Positions 55,824 through 64,000 of a stretch of 64,000 nucleotides of DNA are shown one piece after another. Position 1 is the first letter of the stretch, and the number at the start of each line of letters is the position of its first letter. The notes under the pieces were generated by a model. It saw only the letters and a program-made list of their open reading frames with translations. It was not told where the DNA came from and made no database searches. Source of the DNA: Periconia sp. R9002 (Eukaryota > Ascomycota > Dothideomycetes > Pleosporales > Periconiaceae); assembly GCA_023627715.1 (NCBI GenBank), contig JAMAHW010000004.1, positions 670,311-734,310 of the forward strand, written 5' to 3'. A program made the position numbers and the translations under genes.

Positions 55824-58325
55824 TCAAGCCGCCAAGCTCTTCCTCGCCTTCTTCTTTTCCGGCTGCCCTGCCGTTCCTCCCGCATCAGGAGCTGGCGTAA
55901 CATCCTTGCTCTTGCTCTTGTCATCCGCATCTGCAGCGCCTTCCTTTGGAAGCCTAAACGCCAGATACGTCTCCTCTGCTCGCCTGGTCGTGTCAAAAAC
56001 GTCATTCATGTACTTTTCGACCACGTCTGGTGGACGTATAGCGCGAGGGAGCGACTGTAACACCTCAGGCACGCTGGTGAGAATAAGGAAAGTGACGGGC
56101 TGGTGGAATTCAATGTCTTTCATATCTTTCCTCTCATCATAGTCCTCGATTCGGGGTGGCGGGACGTATGGTGTGACCGGCTTCGGTAATGATGCTGGAG
56201 TGGGTGCCAGGGCTGGCTGACCAGGGGTTTGGGTGCCATTAGTTGCTGGGAGAGGATTGGGAGTGGCGGTGTTAGGCGTCCCGGGAGGTTCAGCTTTGGG
56301 CGTTGGTGTGGCAGGCGGTTTGATGGCTGCTTCTGGTTTCCCCGGTTTCTCCTTCTTTTCTGCCTGCTCCTGCTCCTCTGATTTTGGTTTCAATCTCGTG
56401 ATGAGGAATGAAAATTTGGCGCCTTGTGTTCCAGGAAGCCATTCCATGAAACTGTACGTAGGAAAATAGAATTTGTCTCCATTCCCTTCTTTGAAATCAA
56501 AAACCAGCGGCCGGTAGGATGTAGGCTTCTCCACATGAGGAGCCGGCATATACCGAGGCATGTGTGCCTGTTGCTGCTGGGGATGTGGGTATGGTGGGCG
56601 TGGAGATGGAGTGTTTGGATGATTATTGTAAGGGTTCGCGTAAGGTAGATGGGGAGGTGGCGCGGGAGCCATTGGCGTTTGGTACTGCTGCGGGGGCATC
56701 TGGCTATATGGATTAGGCGCAGTACTCGACCGTCTTGGTGGTGGTTGCATAGTTGCACCCGCGGGTAAAGGGTGAGGTAAATTCGTCTGTTGAGGAGCGG
56801 GAGAAGGTGTATGCGGAGGTACAAAACTCTGCGTCGCTGGTCGTTGAGGAGCAGGCGAAGGAGCTTGCGGAACAGACTGTGGAGTAGCCTGCGGAGGCGC
56901 TTGCACAGGAACCTGTGGGGTAGTTGGCGGGACTATCTGACTCGGTCCCTGGGGGATTGGTTGCGGAGGGACTTGAGGGGAAGCTTGCGTCGGAGCTTGT
57001 GTTGGTGCTTGAGGAGCTTGTGGCGTTTGCGCAAGTCGAGGAGGTGCTGGTGAGGGTGGTTGAGCAACTTGCGGAGCCTGCGAGGGCGATGGTATAGCTG
57101 GTGAGGGAGGTGGTGCGGCTTGGGCAGTTGGTTGTACAGGAAGCGAGGAAGACTGAGAAGGAGGTCGCGAGACAGGCTGTGCAGCTTGGGAGGGAGGTCG
57201 TGGAGAGTATTGTGGAGCTTGGGATGTATGTGGCTGTGGGGTTTGGGGAGTCGCTTGTGGGGGATGCGAGGAAGGCTGCGGTGTATGTGGGAGAGGTTGA
57301 TGAGTCTGCGACGGAGGTCGTGAGGCTTGTCCAGCAGTCTTTGAAGTCTGAGAAGAGTTTGGAGGGGGGACACGTGGGGAAGATTTGGCAGCTGCCTCCT
57401 TCTGCCTTTGAAGTATGTTAGTGAGCTCGTTGATATGGCCTTGAAAAAATTCCAACTGGGCTTTGGTTGCTTGCCCAGCCGCAACAATCTTCATTACTGC
57501 TTTCAATTCCGCGTCGTGACCCGCTCGCTGGGCCAGCATATGTATAACGGGATCAGGCGCTGGGGCCTGGGGAGCTGCGGGGGCGGGCGGAGGTGCTTTC
57601 GGCGGTGGAGGAGGTTTGGGTTGCGGGGGCCTCGGTGGCGGCGGAGGTTGCTGATATGCGGGCTGTACATGATTGTATTGATACGTGCCGGGCTGGTTAT
57701 GGTTTCCCCATTGTCCATAGGTGGTGGTTGTCTTTTTGGGTGGCGGCTTGATCACCTCCTTCGGGCCATACAATCGGATCTCGAAAGTATGTGGTTCTAT
57801 CACGAGCTTTGCCTCGCCCACCAAAGGGAAGTTGCGCCCCAACTCCTTCTGTCGTTGGATATTTGCCTTGTCCTCTTCGCTACGGTCGGCCACCTTCTTG
57901 GGAGGGGTAAAGTGTGCATGGAAAAGGCGAAAATTGACGCCGGATACCCATACTGCCCTCGATCGCTGGAGAGAAGCGCTCAGGACACCGCTATGCTGTA
58001 TGTCCTGGTATTCGCGAGCGGGTAGACCGAGCGGCTGGGGCTCCGACAATGTTGGTAACGGTTGACCCTCTGCTACGCGAATGGGCAGCACTTGCTTCGG
58101 GGCTTGTTGGACGGGTTCAGTTGGGGTTTCAACTTCGTTGGCAGGAGTTGTACGTGCATCCTTTGCCGGGACGCTGTTCCGCTTGCGCTTCAGACTCTGG
58201 GGCTGCGGTTGGGACTGCTGCTGAGATTTGGAGGGCTTCGAGGGTGTTGGTTTAGCTGGCTCGACGGGAGTAGGCTGAGCCTCTTCACGGGCGCGGGCCC
58301 TCGTTGAGCGCCGTGGCTCCGTCAT
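55824..58325 (-). CDS. SWC3: SWR1-complex subunit Swc3-like protein (833 aa)
   Basis: Component of the SWR1 chromatin remodeler that places histone H2A.Z, acting in the nucleus. Intronless. Residues 1-75 are basic with TRARAREEA and SLKRKRN, a likely nuclear signal. The conserved Swc3 N-terminal domain covers about 75-195, with LPIRVAEGQPLPTL, YQDIQHSGVLSASLQRSR and the segment FRLFHAHFTPPKK. A very long Pro/Gln-rich low-complexity region follows (about 200-640). A second conserved block at about 645-790 contains PLVFDFKEGNGDKFYFP, MEWLPGT, then DIEFHQPVTFLILTSVPEVL. The tail is Lys-rich. The overall design matches filamentous-fungal Swc3 proteins, larger than the yeast protein because of the Pro/Gln region. 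Confidence 0.83.
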   Translation of the reverse strand: MTEPRRSTRARAREEAQPTPVEPAKPTPSKPSKSQQQSQPQPQSLKRKRNSVPAKDARTTPANEVETPTEPVQQAPKQVLPIRVAEGQPLPTLSEPQPLGLPAREYQDIQHSGVLSASLQRSRAVWVSGVNFRLFHAHFTPPKKVADRSEEDKANIQRQKELGRNFPLVGEAKLVIEPHTFEIRLYGPKEVIKPPPKKTTTTYGQWGNHNQPGTYQYNHVQPAYQQPPPPPRPPQPKPPPPPKAPPPAPAAPQAPAPDPVIHMLAQRAGHDAELKAVMKIVAAGQATKAQLEFFQGHINELTNILQRQKEAAAKSSPRVPPPNSSQTSKTAGQASRPPSQTHQPLPHTPQPSSHPPQATPQTPQPHTSQAPQYSPRPPSQAAQPVSRPPSQSSSLPVQPTAQAAPPPSPAIPSPSQAPQVAQPPSPAPPRLAQTPQAPQAPTQAPTQASPQVPPQPIPQGPSQIVPPTTPQVPVQAPPQATPQSVPQAPSPAPQRPATQSFVPPHTPSPAPQQTNLPHPLPAGATMQPPPRRSSTAPNPYSQMPPQQYQTPMAPAPPPHLPYANPYNNHPNTPSPRPPYPHPQQQQAHMPRYMPAPHVEKPTSYRPLVFDFKEGNGDKFYFPTYSFMEWLPGTQGAKFSFLITRLKPKSEEQEQAEKKEKPGKPEAAIKPPATPTPKAEPPGTPNTATPNPLPATNGTQTPGQPALAPTPASLPKPVTPYVPPPRIEDYDERKDMKDIEFHQPVTFLILTSVPEVLQSLPRAIRPPDVVEKYMNDVFDTTRRAEETYLAFRLPKEGAADADDKSKSKDVTPAPDAGGTAGQPEKKKARKSLAA
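56520..57700. repeat. Pro/Gln-encoding low-complexity tract in the Swc3 gene
   Basis: About 1.2 kb of C/A-rich (minus strand) sequence encodes short imperfect repeats of the SQAPQxPxQ kind. It creates long spurious frames on the plus strand. Confidence 0.7.
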
Positions 58326-58938
58326 GATGCGACCATGTGGATGGCCGTGGTGATGAACGATGATTCGCGATCAAGAACTAATGCGAAGGTGGAAGCTATC
58401 CTGGGCTCGTCAGCCGCACTAGACTTAGCTCTTCCACGTGCCGAAGTAGCGCCATTCCCGCGCTATGCATTCTCCTTTAAATCAACCAACACCCGAGAAG
58501 CCCGACCCCTGCGAGTTAATGCCAATCCGTTCAGTCTCTTGAGGCTGTGCCGAAATTTCTGGACGCGACAATCGTCTCTATTGTGCAATTGTCTTCGATT
58601 CGAACAAACTGCTCACTTTGAGGTGGCAATATACAACCAGATTTCTGTCAATCAACACTCGATGATAGCTTGAGATCCATGTTTGATTGCATTGACTAAT
58701 TCTTCATTCCGGCCTGACATCACAGTCGATCTCCAGCCTAGGGTGGAACTCATGCTAGTCTGAACTGAGCCCGATCCTTCAACTTAGTATATGAGTTTAA
58801 CTCGAAAGGTCATTATGCGTAGCTAACCCGGAGTCCCAATAGTGGGACGACAGGCGGCCCTCCTAATCTATCCCTCTAACGTTTCCACCTGCTTTACGCC
58901 CTGCTTACCATTCTCTTCTTCCCTCTGTAATCCCATTC
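58326..58938. other. Divergent promoter region
   Basis: Shared upstream region of the Swc3 gene (-) and the cysteine-rich surface protein (+). A short inverted repeat (GTCCCA, four bases, TGGGAC) lies at 58833-58848. Nothing coding recognised. Confidence 0.5.
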
Positions 58939-60142
58939 ATGATGTATTCTTTAATAGGTCTTGCGACCGTCCTGACTCTTTCATCGCGAGCACTCTCACA
59001 ATGTTACTTCCCTGATGGAACAGTGTCTAAATCCGATACGAGTATGTTGTGACTTTTTCGCAACTGGTACCTGGGTACACAGGTGCGGTGGAAACCATTT
59101 AGTACTAACAACGTACAGTCTGCAATCCCAACGCGCTTGTTTCTGCATGCTGCTACGATGTACGCCTTTCTGTCTTATCCTTCGCAATTATTGGCGAAAT
59201 CAATTAACAAACCGCAAAGAAACAAGCATGTCTCTCCAATGGCCTTTGCGTCAGCGACCCGCTCGATGTGCAGAAAGCAAGACTGCACCGCGGTACCTGC
59301 AGTGATAAAAGCTGGAAATCGGGCAACTGCCCACGAGAGTGTTTGAGCGTGGCCAACAACGGTGCACCTGTGTACTCGTGCAACCAAACCAACACGGACT
59401 CGTACTGCTGCTTCGACAATTGCAAATGCAACGACCAACAATTCGAAACATTCTCGTTCACAGATCTCGACGTTTACACCGTCACCATCATAGGCGAACC
59501 TTTCACTCAAACGCACACATCGTCGTCCAGCTCATCACCAACTCCAAGTTCCTCGTCTGCGGCGCGCGCAGAAACTACCACAAGCACTGTGCCATCCAGC
59601 GCTTCCCCCACTGCCCCCGCTGCCGTTACATCCGCTGCCAGTGAGCAAAAGTCCGACTCGTCAGTATCCATCGGAATAGGCGTCGGTGTGAGCGTAGGAG
59701 TAGCGCTCCTCATAGGCGCTGGCTTATTCTTCTTCTTTTGGCGGCGGGGGAAGAACAAGCAGCAACAACAACAGCCAAACCCACGCGACATCGATGCGAA
59801 CCCTTACGCAAATAACATGGCAGCCGAAACTCACGGCATTCCGCAGTACGCAGAACTGGGGACCTCCGAGGCCCCACCTCAATTCTTTCCCCCGACGCAA
59901 AAGTACGCATATTACGCTTCAGAAAACACTTCGTCTTCGCCCCAGAGGTATTTACTTAAATTTTACTCTTACCTCTTCAATCTATCCTGTTCGCTTAGGA
60001 AATTTTGAACTAACATTATTCAATTTACAGTGGAAACCCTTTTGCCACCCCGCCCGTCGAACTAGCGACCAGACAAGAAGCCACAGAACTCCCCGCGAGT
60101 CCATCGTACAAGCCAAAGGATGAGAGCAAGAAGGCATTTTAG
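58939..60142 (+). CDS. Cysteine-rich single-pass cell-surface protein (327 aa)
   Basis: Exons 58939-59041, 59119-59159, 59220-59947 and 60031-60142. Signal peptide about 1-21 (MMYSLIGLATVLTLSSRALS). The ectodomain has about fourteen cysteines in the first ~130 residues, in a pattern common to fungal proteins of this architecture (CYFPDGT, CNPN, SACC, CLSNGLC, RGTCSDKSW, YCCFDNCKC). A Ser/Thr-rich stalk follows (about 155-205), then one transmembrane helix (IGIGVGVSVGVALLIGAGLFFFFW), a basic stop-transfer WRRGKNKQQ, and a ~100-residue cytosolic tail with Pro/Ser and the motif PQYAELG. Probably a plasma-membrane sensor or wall-associated protein, by analogy with WSC/Mid2-like designs; this is inference. 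Intron 2 uses an AAG acceptor, the weakest junction. Two consecutive ATG codons begin the frame. Confidence 0.78.
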
Positions 60143-61311
60143 GGCCATCGCGGCTTAGGCAGGAGTTTCTTCACACGATCATACTGGTTTTGGGATAACT
60201 GGATGGGGGAGAGGTCCGCATACACGAGAAAAACCCTCACGCGCGCGGCTTTGGCAAAAAGAAGAAGTTCAAGCGGGAGCGACGCATATATACCCGTCCC
60301 AGCCCTTCAAAGACAGGTTCGCGAAAATATAGGCAGGCAAAGTAATGTGCAACACGGGGTTCTGAGAACGAATGACAACACTGAGACACGAAACGACCAG
60401 GAGAAACCACGGCGCTCGCAGGCAATCAATCACCTTCTAACTTTTATACCCAGATGATACTTTTTTCTTCTTCTTATATTCAATGTGTATAATTCCCCAT
60501 TATAGAAGACATACCCATTCACTTTACTACTACCTTATTTTCTTTTTCCATTGTATCATACTTCAAGGTGAAACACTTCCAAGAGAAGATGATCGTTTAG
60601 CATGACAAATGCACTGACAATTTTTTTTGTCCTTCTCGATGTCCTTCCTTCCTCTCAATCTTCCCTGGTCCGTGCGCGGTGACGCGGCGTGCGTCCTGGC
60701 ATCCGAAGCGTGCGTTGTGCTTGCGTAGAATTTGGGGGGCCTGATTTGGGGACTTTTTAGCGCATGCAACGAGCGCACGCACGCACGCGACTTGTGGATT
60801 CTCGCCGCTCGGAGGTTTGGGAGTTTTAGGTGCGTGTGTGTGTATATGCTGTATGCATGTATGTATGTAGGATAGGAAGCTGAGAAGGGAGAGGGTTATG
60901 TATGCACTGTGTTGTGGGTGTATATTGATGTATATGGACTTTGGTAGGTAGATAAACAGGTCATGTGTATGGTATGTATGAGTATTGATTGCTTTTTTCT
61001 TTTTCTTCCCTACATCCTTCTTGCTTTCTTTCTTACGTGGAGATCATGTTAGTGTACGCATGCCCATCGCGTCTTTTATGTACTCTATTCCATTCCTTAG
61101 ATTCTGCCCACTTATTCGTTTGAATCGCCATTTGATGATGTTTTGAAGAAACTCGGTTGTCGGTCTATTCTTTACAGTAACATACATATGTAATGTTTGA
61201 ACTTTAGGAGGAAACAAAATGACTACCACCGCCACCACCACATGCGTTACAACATGATCATCACACGCGTATCCCGTTCTTCAAAAAGTCCCCACCAACT
61301 TCATACCGAAT
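60143..61311. other. Convergent intergenic
   Basis: 3' flanks of two genes. Simple repeats of GTGT/TATG type at about 60832-60875. No gene seen. Confidence 0.5.
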
Positions 61312-62875
61312 CTACTCCACATCCAACCCAGGCCTAAACATCTTCCTCTTGAAGCTACGCCTAACGGCCAGGGCGACCTGGGGCCACCCCACAACTTCAT
61401 TATGGCCACCATACCGCGTAATCTCGAGTTCGATCGACCGCTCACCATTCGCATCCTCGACGCTTCTATACGCAAACGCGCCTCTCCTCACCCTCTCTTT
61501 GCCGTGGATGCTGATGCGCTCCTGCATCGTCGAGACGCCCTCTTCCCTCAGCATAAGCGATTCAAGAGGAGAGTAGAGCTGCTCGGACAGGCGGAACGTG
61601 ATATCCTGGTCGTTGCGCGCGTGCAGGAGCGTGAGATGTAGCTGAGATTTAGACGCCGCGGTCGCGGAGATGAGGGCTTCGAGGCGAGAACGCGTCTCCC
61701 AGGAGTCCAGGATCTGGCCGGCGAGGAAGTGGCGGATGCGTTTGTAGGGTGCGAGCGGGGAGAAGATGGGGATGATGCCGCCGATTTTGTACGTGTCGAG
61801 GAGGGTGTCGAGGTCGGGGAAGGAGGAGACGAGGATGATGCCTGCGAAGTTTTGGGGTTCTTTGAGGGCTGGTGTGGGGTGGGTTAGGGTGGAGGGGAGT
61901 TCGCGGGAGTTGGGGTCGGCGAAGTAGAGTGCTGTTGCGGAGGTGACGGCTGTTCCTAGGCTTTGGCCGAGGAGGACGGTGCGAGAGGCTGGGTGTTTGA
62001 GGTCGTTTAGCACGTAGGAGACGAGGGAGATGGAGTCGGTGATTAGACCGGTTTCCGTGGGCAAGTGAGGCTCGTTTTTGAGGGATGATTTGCCGAAGCC
62101 ACGGTAGTCGCAGGTTAGGAGGTGAGTGTGAGGGATACCGGATACGGAGCGGTAGGTCGATGGTCTCCAGCCTTGGCCTACATGTCCTGCGTTCTGGTTG
62201 TTTGGTTAGCTTGAATCCGAAATCTCGACATACACCAAGCTCAACTTACTCCATGGAAGTTCACGACAACTCTGCTCTTGAGGTCCTTTTTCAGAAAGGT
62301 GGCACCGATGGTCGACCCGAAATCGTCAGTCACTCCTCCTGCCATCTTCTGAACAATTTCGTGTTCGTTTTCCAGGTACACATCCAGGGGCAGAACGTGC
62401 CAGCAGAAGAGTTGCTCGCCGTCGCTTGTATCAAGCCAGAATGGTGTTACTTGGCCCTCTGCAATCTCGTCAGTTCCCAAATCTTTTTTTCGAATACGTA
62501 ACCATCAATCGAACTTTCCCAACCAACTCTTATAAACAAGATAGTATAACAAGGGAGGAAAACTTACTCGCAAACCCAAACTCCTCCGGATTCGTAACAT
62601 TATGCCAAAACCCAGAGTGTATCTTATGCATATACAAAGCGCTACAATTGTTAGCTTTCATCCCAACACTCTCAGCTCAAAACCCTCCAACCACAACTCC
62701 TCTCCCCATAGCCATAACCCAAATGTCCAAAGTAAACAGACAACCAATATCAAAATCAAACTCACTGCCGCTGAAACCACCCTCCACACAACGCAAGCAC
62801 AAAGCAAGCCCACACGCCTCCCAGCGCGGCCAGCACCCAATAGCTCTTCTTCAGTATCGGGACGAGTTGCGGCAT
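61312..62875 (-). CDS. ABHD12-type alpha/beta hydrolase with N-terminal membrane anchor (432 aa)
   Basis: Serine hydrolase of the ABHD12/13 group, whose members act on lysophospholipids or monoacylglycerols at ER or other membranes. Five exons in transcript order: 62875-62766, 62641-62568, 62482-62250, 62193-61312 and no further; four coding exons in total. The N-terminal anchor lies at about 9-28 (KSYWVLAALGGVWACFVLAL). HG oxyanion motif: NFHGNAGHV at about 136-144. DYRGFGKS near 168. Nucleophile elbow GQSLG with Ser217. Candidate acid in HARNDQDITF and histidine in YGGHNEVVGWPQ near the C-terminus. The triad order and N-terminal TM match fungal ABHD12-like proteins. Substrate not inferable. 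Confidence 0.87.
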
Positions 62876-63692
62876 GATTCACAATCTTTTTCCCAATCGC
62901 CTCCCGTAACTCCAAAAACTAGCTCTTTACTTAATCGGATAGCTGGTAGGACATATGTGTCCACATACACGCGCGGGTAGCGTATGCCGGGGGCGTCACG
63001 AGACTACGTGTTATTGATGGTGCCGAAGATAGGTAGATAAGGATACGTTATCTGAGTGTATGCCGGGTGGAAACAATCGCACTAAGAATCTGCCTGTTTA
63101 AACGGGGACAAAAACACGGTTAAAGTAGCATTACACGCTTTCCGATCCCAGTTTAGGTAGGTAGGAGGGTGAATAAAAAGGGTCGTTCGTTGTTTGTTGT
63201 AGAAGAAGAAGGATTGTTGATTGTTGATGAAGATGATGATGATAAGGCAAACGGAGATTAGCGATGGAAGCAAGCCCATCTTCCAAACGCTAAACCTGTT
63301 TTGGGTTTCGGCGGGTTTTGGAGAAAGAGAGGTAAGGGGATCGCGATGTTGCGTGCGTGGTTGCCTTCTTTTTTTTATTTATTCATAAAAAAAAATTAAC
63401 GGTTTCCAGGGTGTTGAGTATGAGGTGATCGGTGTGGATAGGGGTGAAAAAAAAGACGACGTGGGTTGAATTACGTATACATATTCTTCCTTTGAGATTC
63501 AATGTGTAGACGAATTGATATATTTTATGCACATAAAATCATATATTCGGAGAATAGATATCGCTGTAATCTACGTACATAAACAATGCAGCTCATCGCA
63601 CCCTTGATGCGATATTTCCCCTTAATCCGCATAAGAAACCCACAATCACGCCACGAAGAAAAAAACAGACTTAGCACAAGAAAGAGTCAACC
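62876..63692. other. Intergenic upstream of the ABHD12-like gene
   Basis: Promoter of the hydrolase and 3' flank of the MFS gene at the right edge. T/A homopolymer stretches near 63366-63400. No gene seen. Confidence 0.5.
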
Positions 63693-64000
63693 CTAATTGG
63701 TAACCTCCCTCCTCTCCTCGCGCACGGTGTCCTTCTCCTCGAGGGTGGTAGGGGAACGCGCATGCGCCTCGCGGTCGCCGTGCTCGATCTGCTTGACGAG
63801 CTCGGTGACACCGAAGAGATCGTCCATTTTCTCGAGCGAGAGACCCTTTGTCTCGGGGATGAAGAACCAGACGAAGAAGAACATGGCGAAGCAGAAGGAG
63901 GAGTAAATGATGAAGGCGCTGGAGGGTTTGGTTAGTTGGGTGTTGAGGTAGATGGACCTGTTGGGGGGGGGGGGGGGGGGGAAATTACCCGTAACCTTGA
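63693..64000 (-). CDS. MFS sugar transporter, C-terminal end (partial, runs off window)
   Basis: Last coding exon 63918-63693 and the end of the previous exon (64000-63989), joined across a 70-bp intron. The joined reading gives [13 protein letters not shown], then the last TM helix [20 protein letters not shown] and a charged cytosolic tail ending in [16 protein letters not shown] is the C-terminal sugar-porter signature of fungal hexose transporters. An alternative acceptor at 63958 would keep frame and add 13 residues, but fits the family less well. The intron holds 19 consecutive G on the plus strand. The rest of the gene lies beyond the window. Confidence 0.82.
   Translation of the reverse strand, partial: KVTGNFPPPPPPNRSIYLNTQLTKPSSAFIIYSSFCFAMFFFVWFFIPETKGLSLEKMDDLFGVTELVKQIEHGDREAHARSPTTLEEKDTVREERREVTN
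63963..63981. repeat. G19 homopolymer within an intron
   Basis: Nineteen consecutive G on the plus strand, forming a C-tract upstream of the splice acceptor on the coding strand. The count may be approximate. Confidence 0.85.

Noticed and set aside
58833..58848. Short inverted repeat GTCCCA-N4-TGGGAC considered as an operator
   Set aside because: Only six base pairs, single occurrence; expected by chance at this scale.
1..64000. CRISPR arrays, insertion sequences and other prokaryotic elements
   Set aside because: No regularly spaced repeats or transposase frames; intron-bearing eukaryotic genes throughout.

Overview
The window is chromosomal DNA of a filamentous ascomycete (Pezizomycotina). 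Genes are separated and mostly interrupted by short GT-AG introns of about 50-180 bp. The families are fungal: a kinetochore Nnf1 protein, a SWR1-complex Swc3 protein, a septin-type GTPase, a fused P450-reductase (CYP505), AA9 and AA11 copper monooxygenases, and several membrane proteins of the filamentous-fungal type. Composition is near balanced, with AT-rich, gene-poor stretches around 11.8-12.3 kb and 45.6-49.5 kb. I cannot fix the class or species from sequence alone. Exon models below were built by hand from splice consensus, reading-frame continuity and protein-family fit.

Layout: 0.3-3.1 kb, F-box protein (+). 3.8-9.4 kb, two long intronless minus-strand membrane-protein genes, the second with an EGF-like module. 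9.4-12.6 kb, a long intergenic stretch with a CpG-free AT-rich block and a 168-bp inverted-repeat (MITE-like) element just upstream of an orphan Ser-rich gene (12.6-13.8 kb). 14.2-18.5 kb, Nnf1, an AA9 LPMO and a SAM methyltransferase, all +. 19.3-33.6 kb, a minus-strand run: CSC1/DUF221 stress-gated channel, MFS sugar transporter, septin-domain protein with a C-terminal membrane segment, and an NTF2-RRM-RGG protein of the G3BP type. 35.2-42.9 kb, + strand: monocarboxylate-type MFS transporter, a large glycosylated membrane protein, and a secreted AA11 LPMO with a C-terminal cysteine module. 43-49.5 kb is nearly empty, with one weak, probably decayed minus-strand gene. 49.6-55.3 kb, a membrane protein and the self-sufficient CYP505 P450. 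55.8-62.9 kb, Swc3 (-), a cysteine-rich single-pass cell-surface protein (+) and an ABHD-type lipid hydrolase (-). The right edge cuts an MFS sugar transporter (-).

How the genes relate: this is mainly a mixed housekeeping and secretome neighbourhood, not an obvious biosynthetic cluster. The two LPMOs (AA9 and AA11) and three MFS transporters point to a saprotrophic or plant-associated lifestyle, oxidising extracellular polysaccharide and taking up the products. No polyketide, peptide or terpene synthase is present near the P450 or the methyltransferase. I found no convincing new multi-gene system. The most unusual signals are the MITE-like element in a promoter, an AA9 enzyme whose copper-binding N-terminal histidine is preceded by a short pro-like stretch, the membrane-tailed septin-domain protein, and a micro-exon start in the F-box gene.
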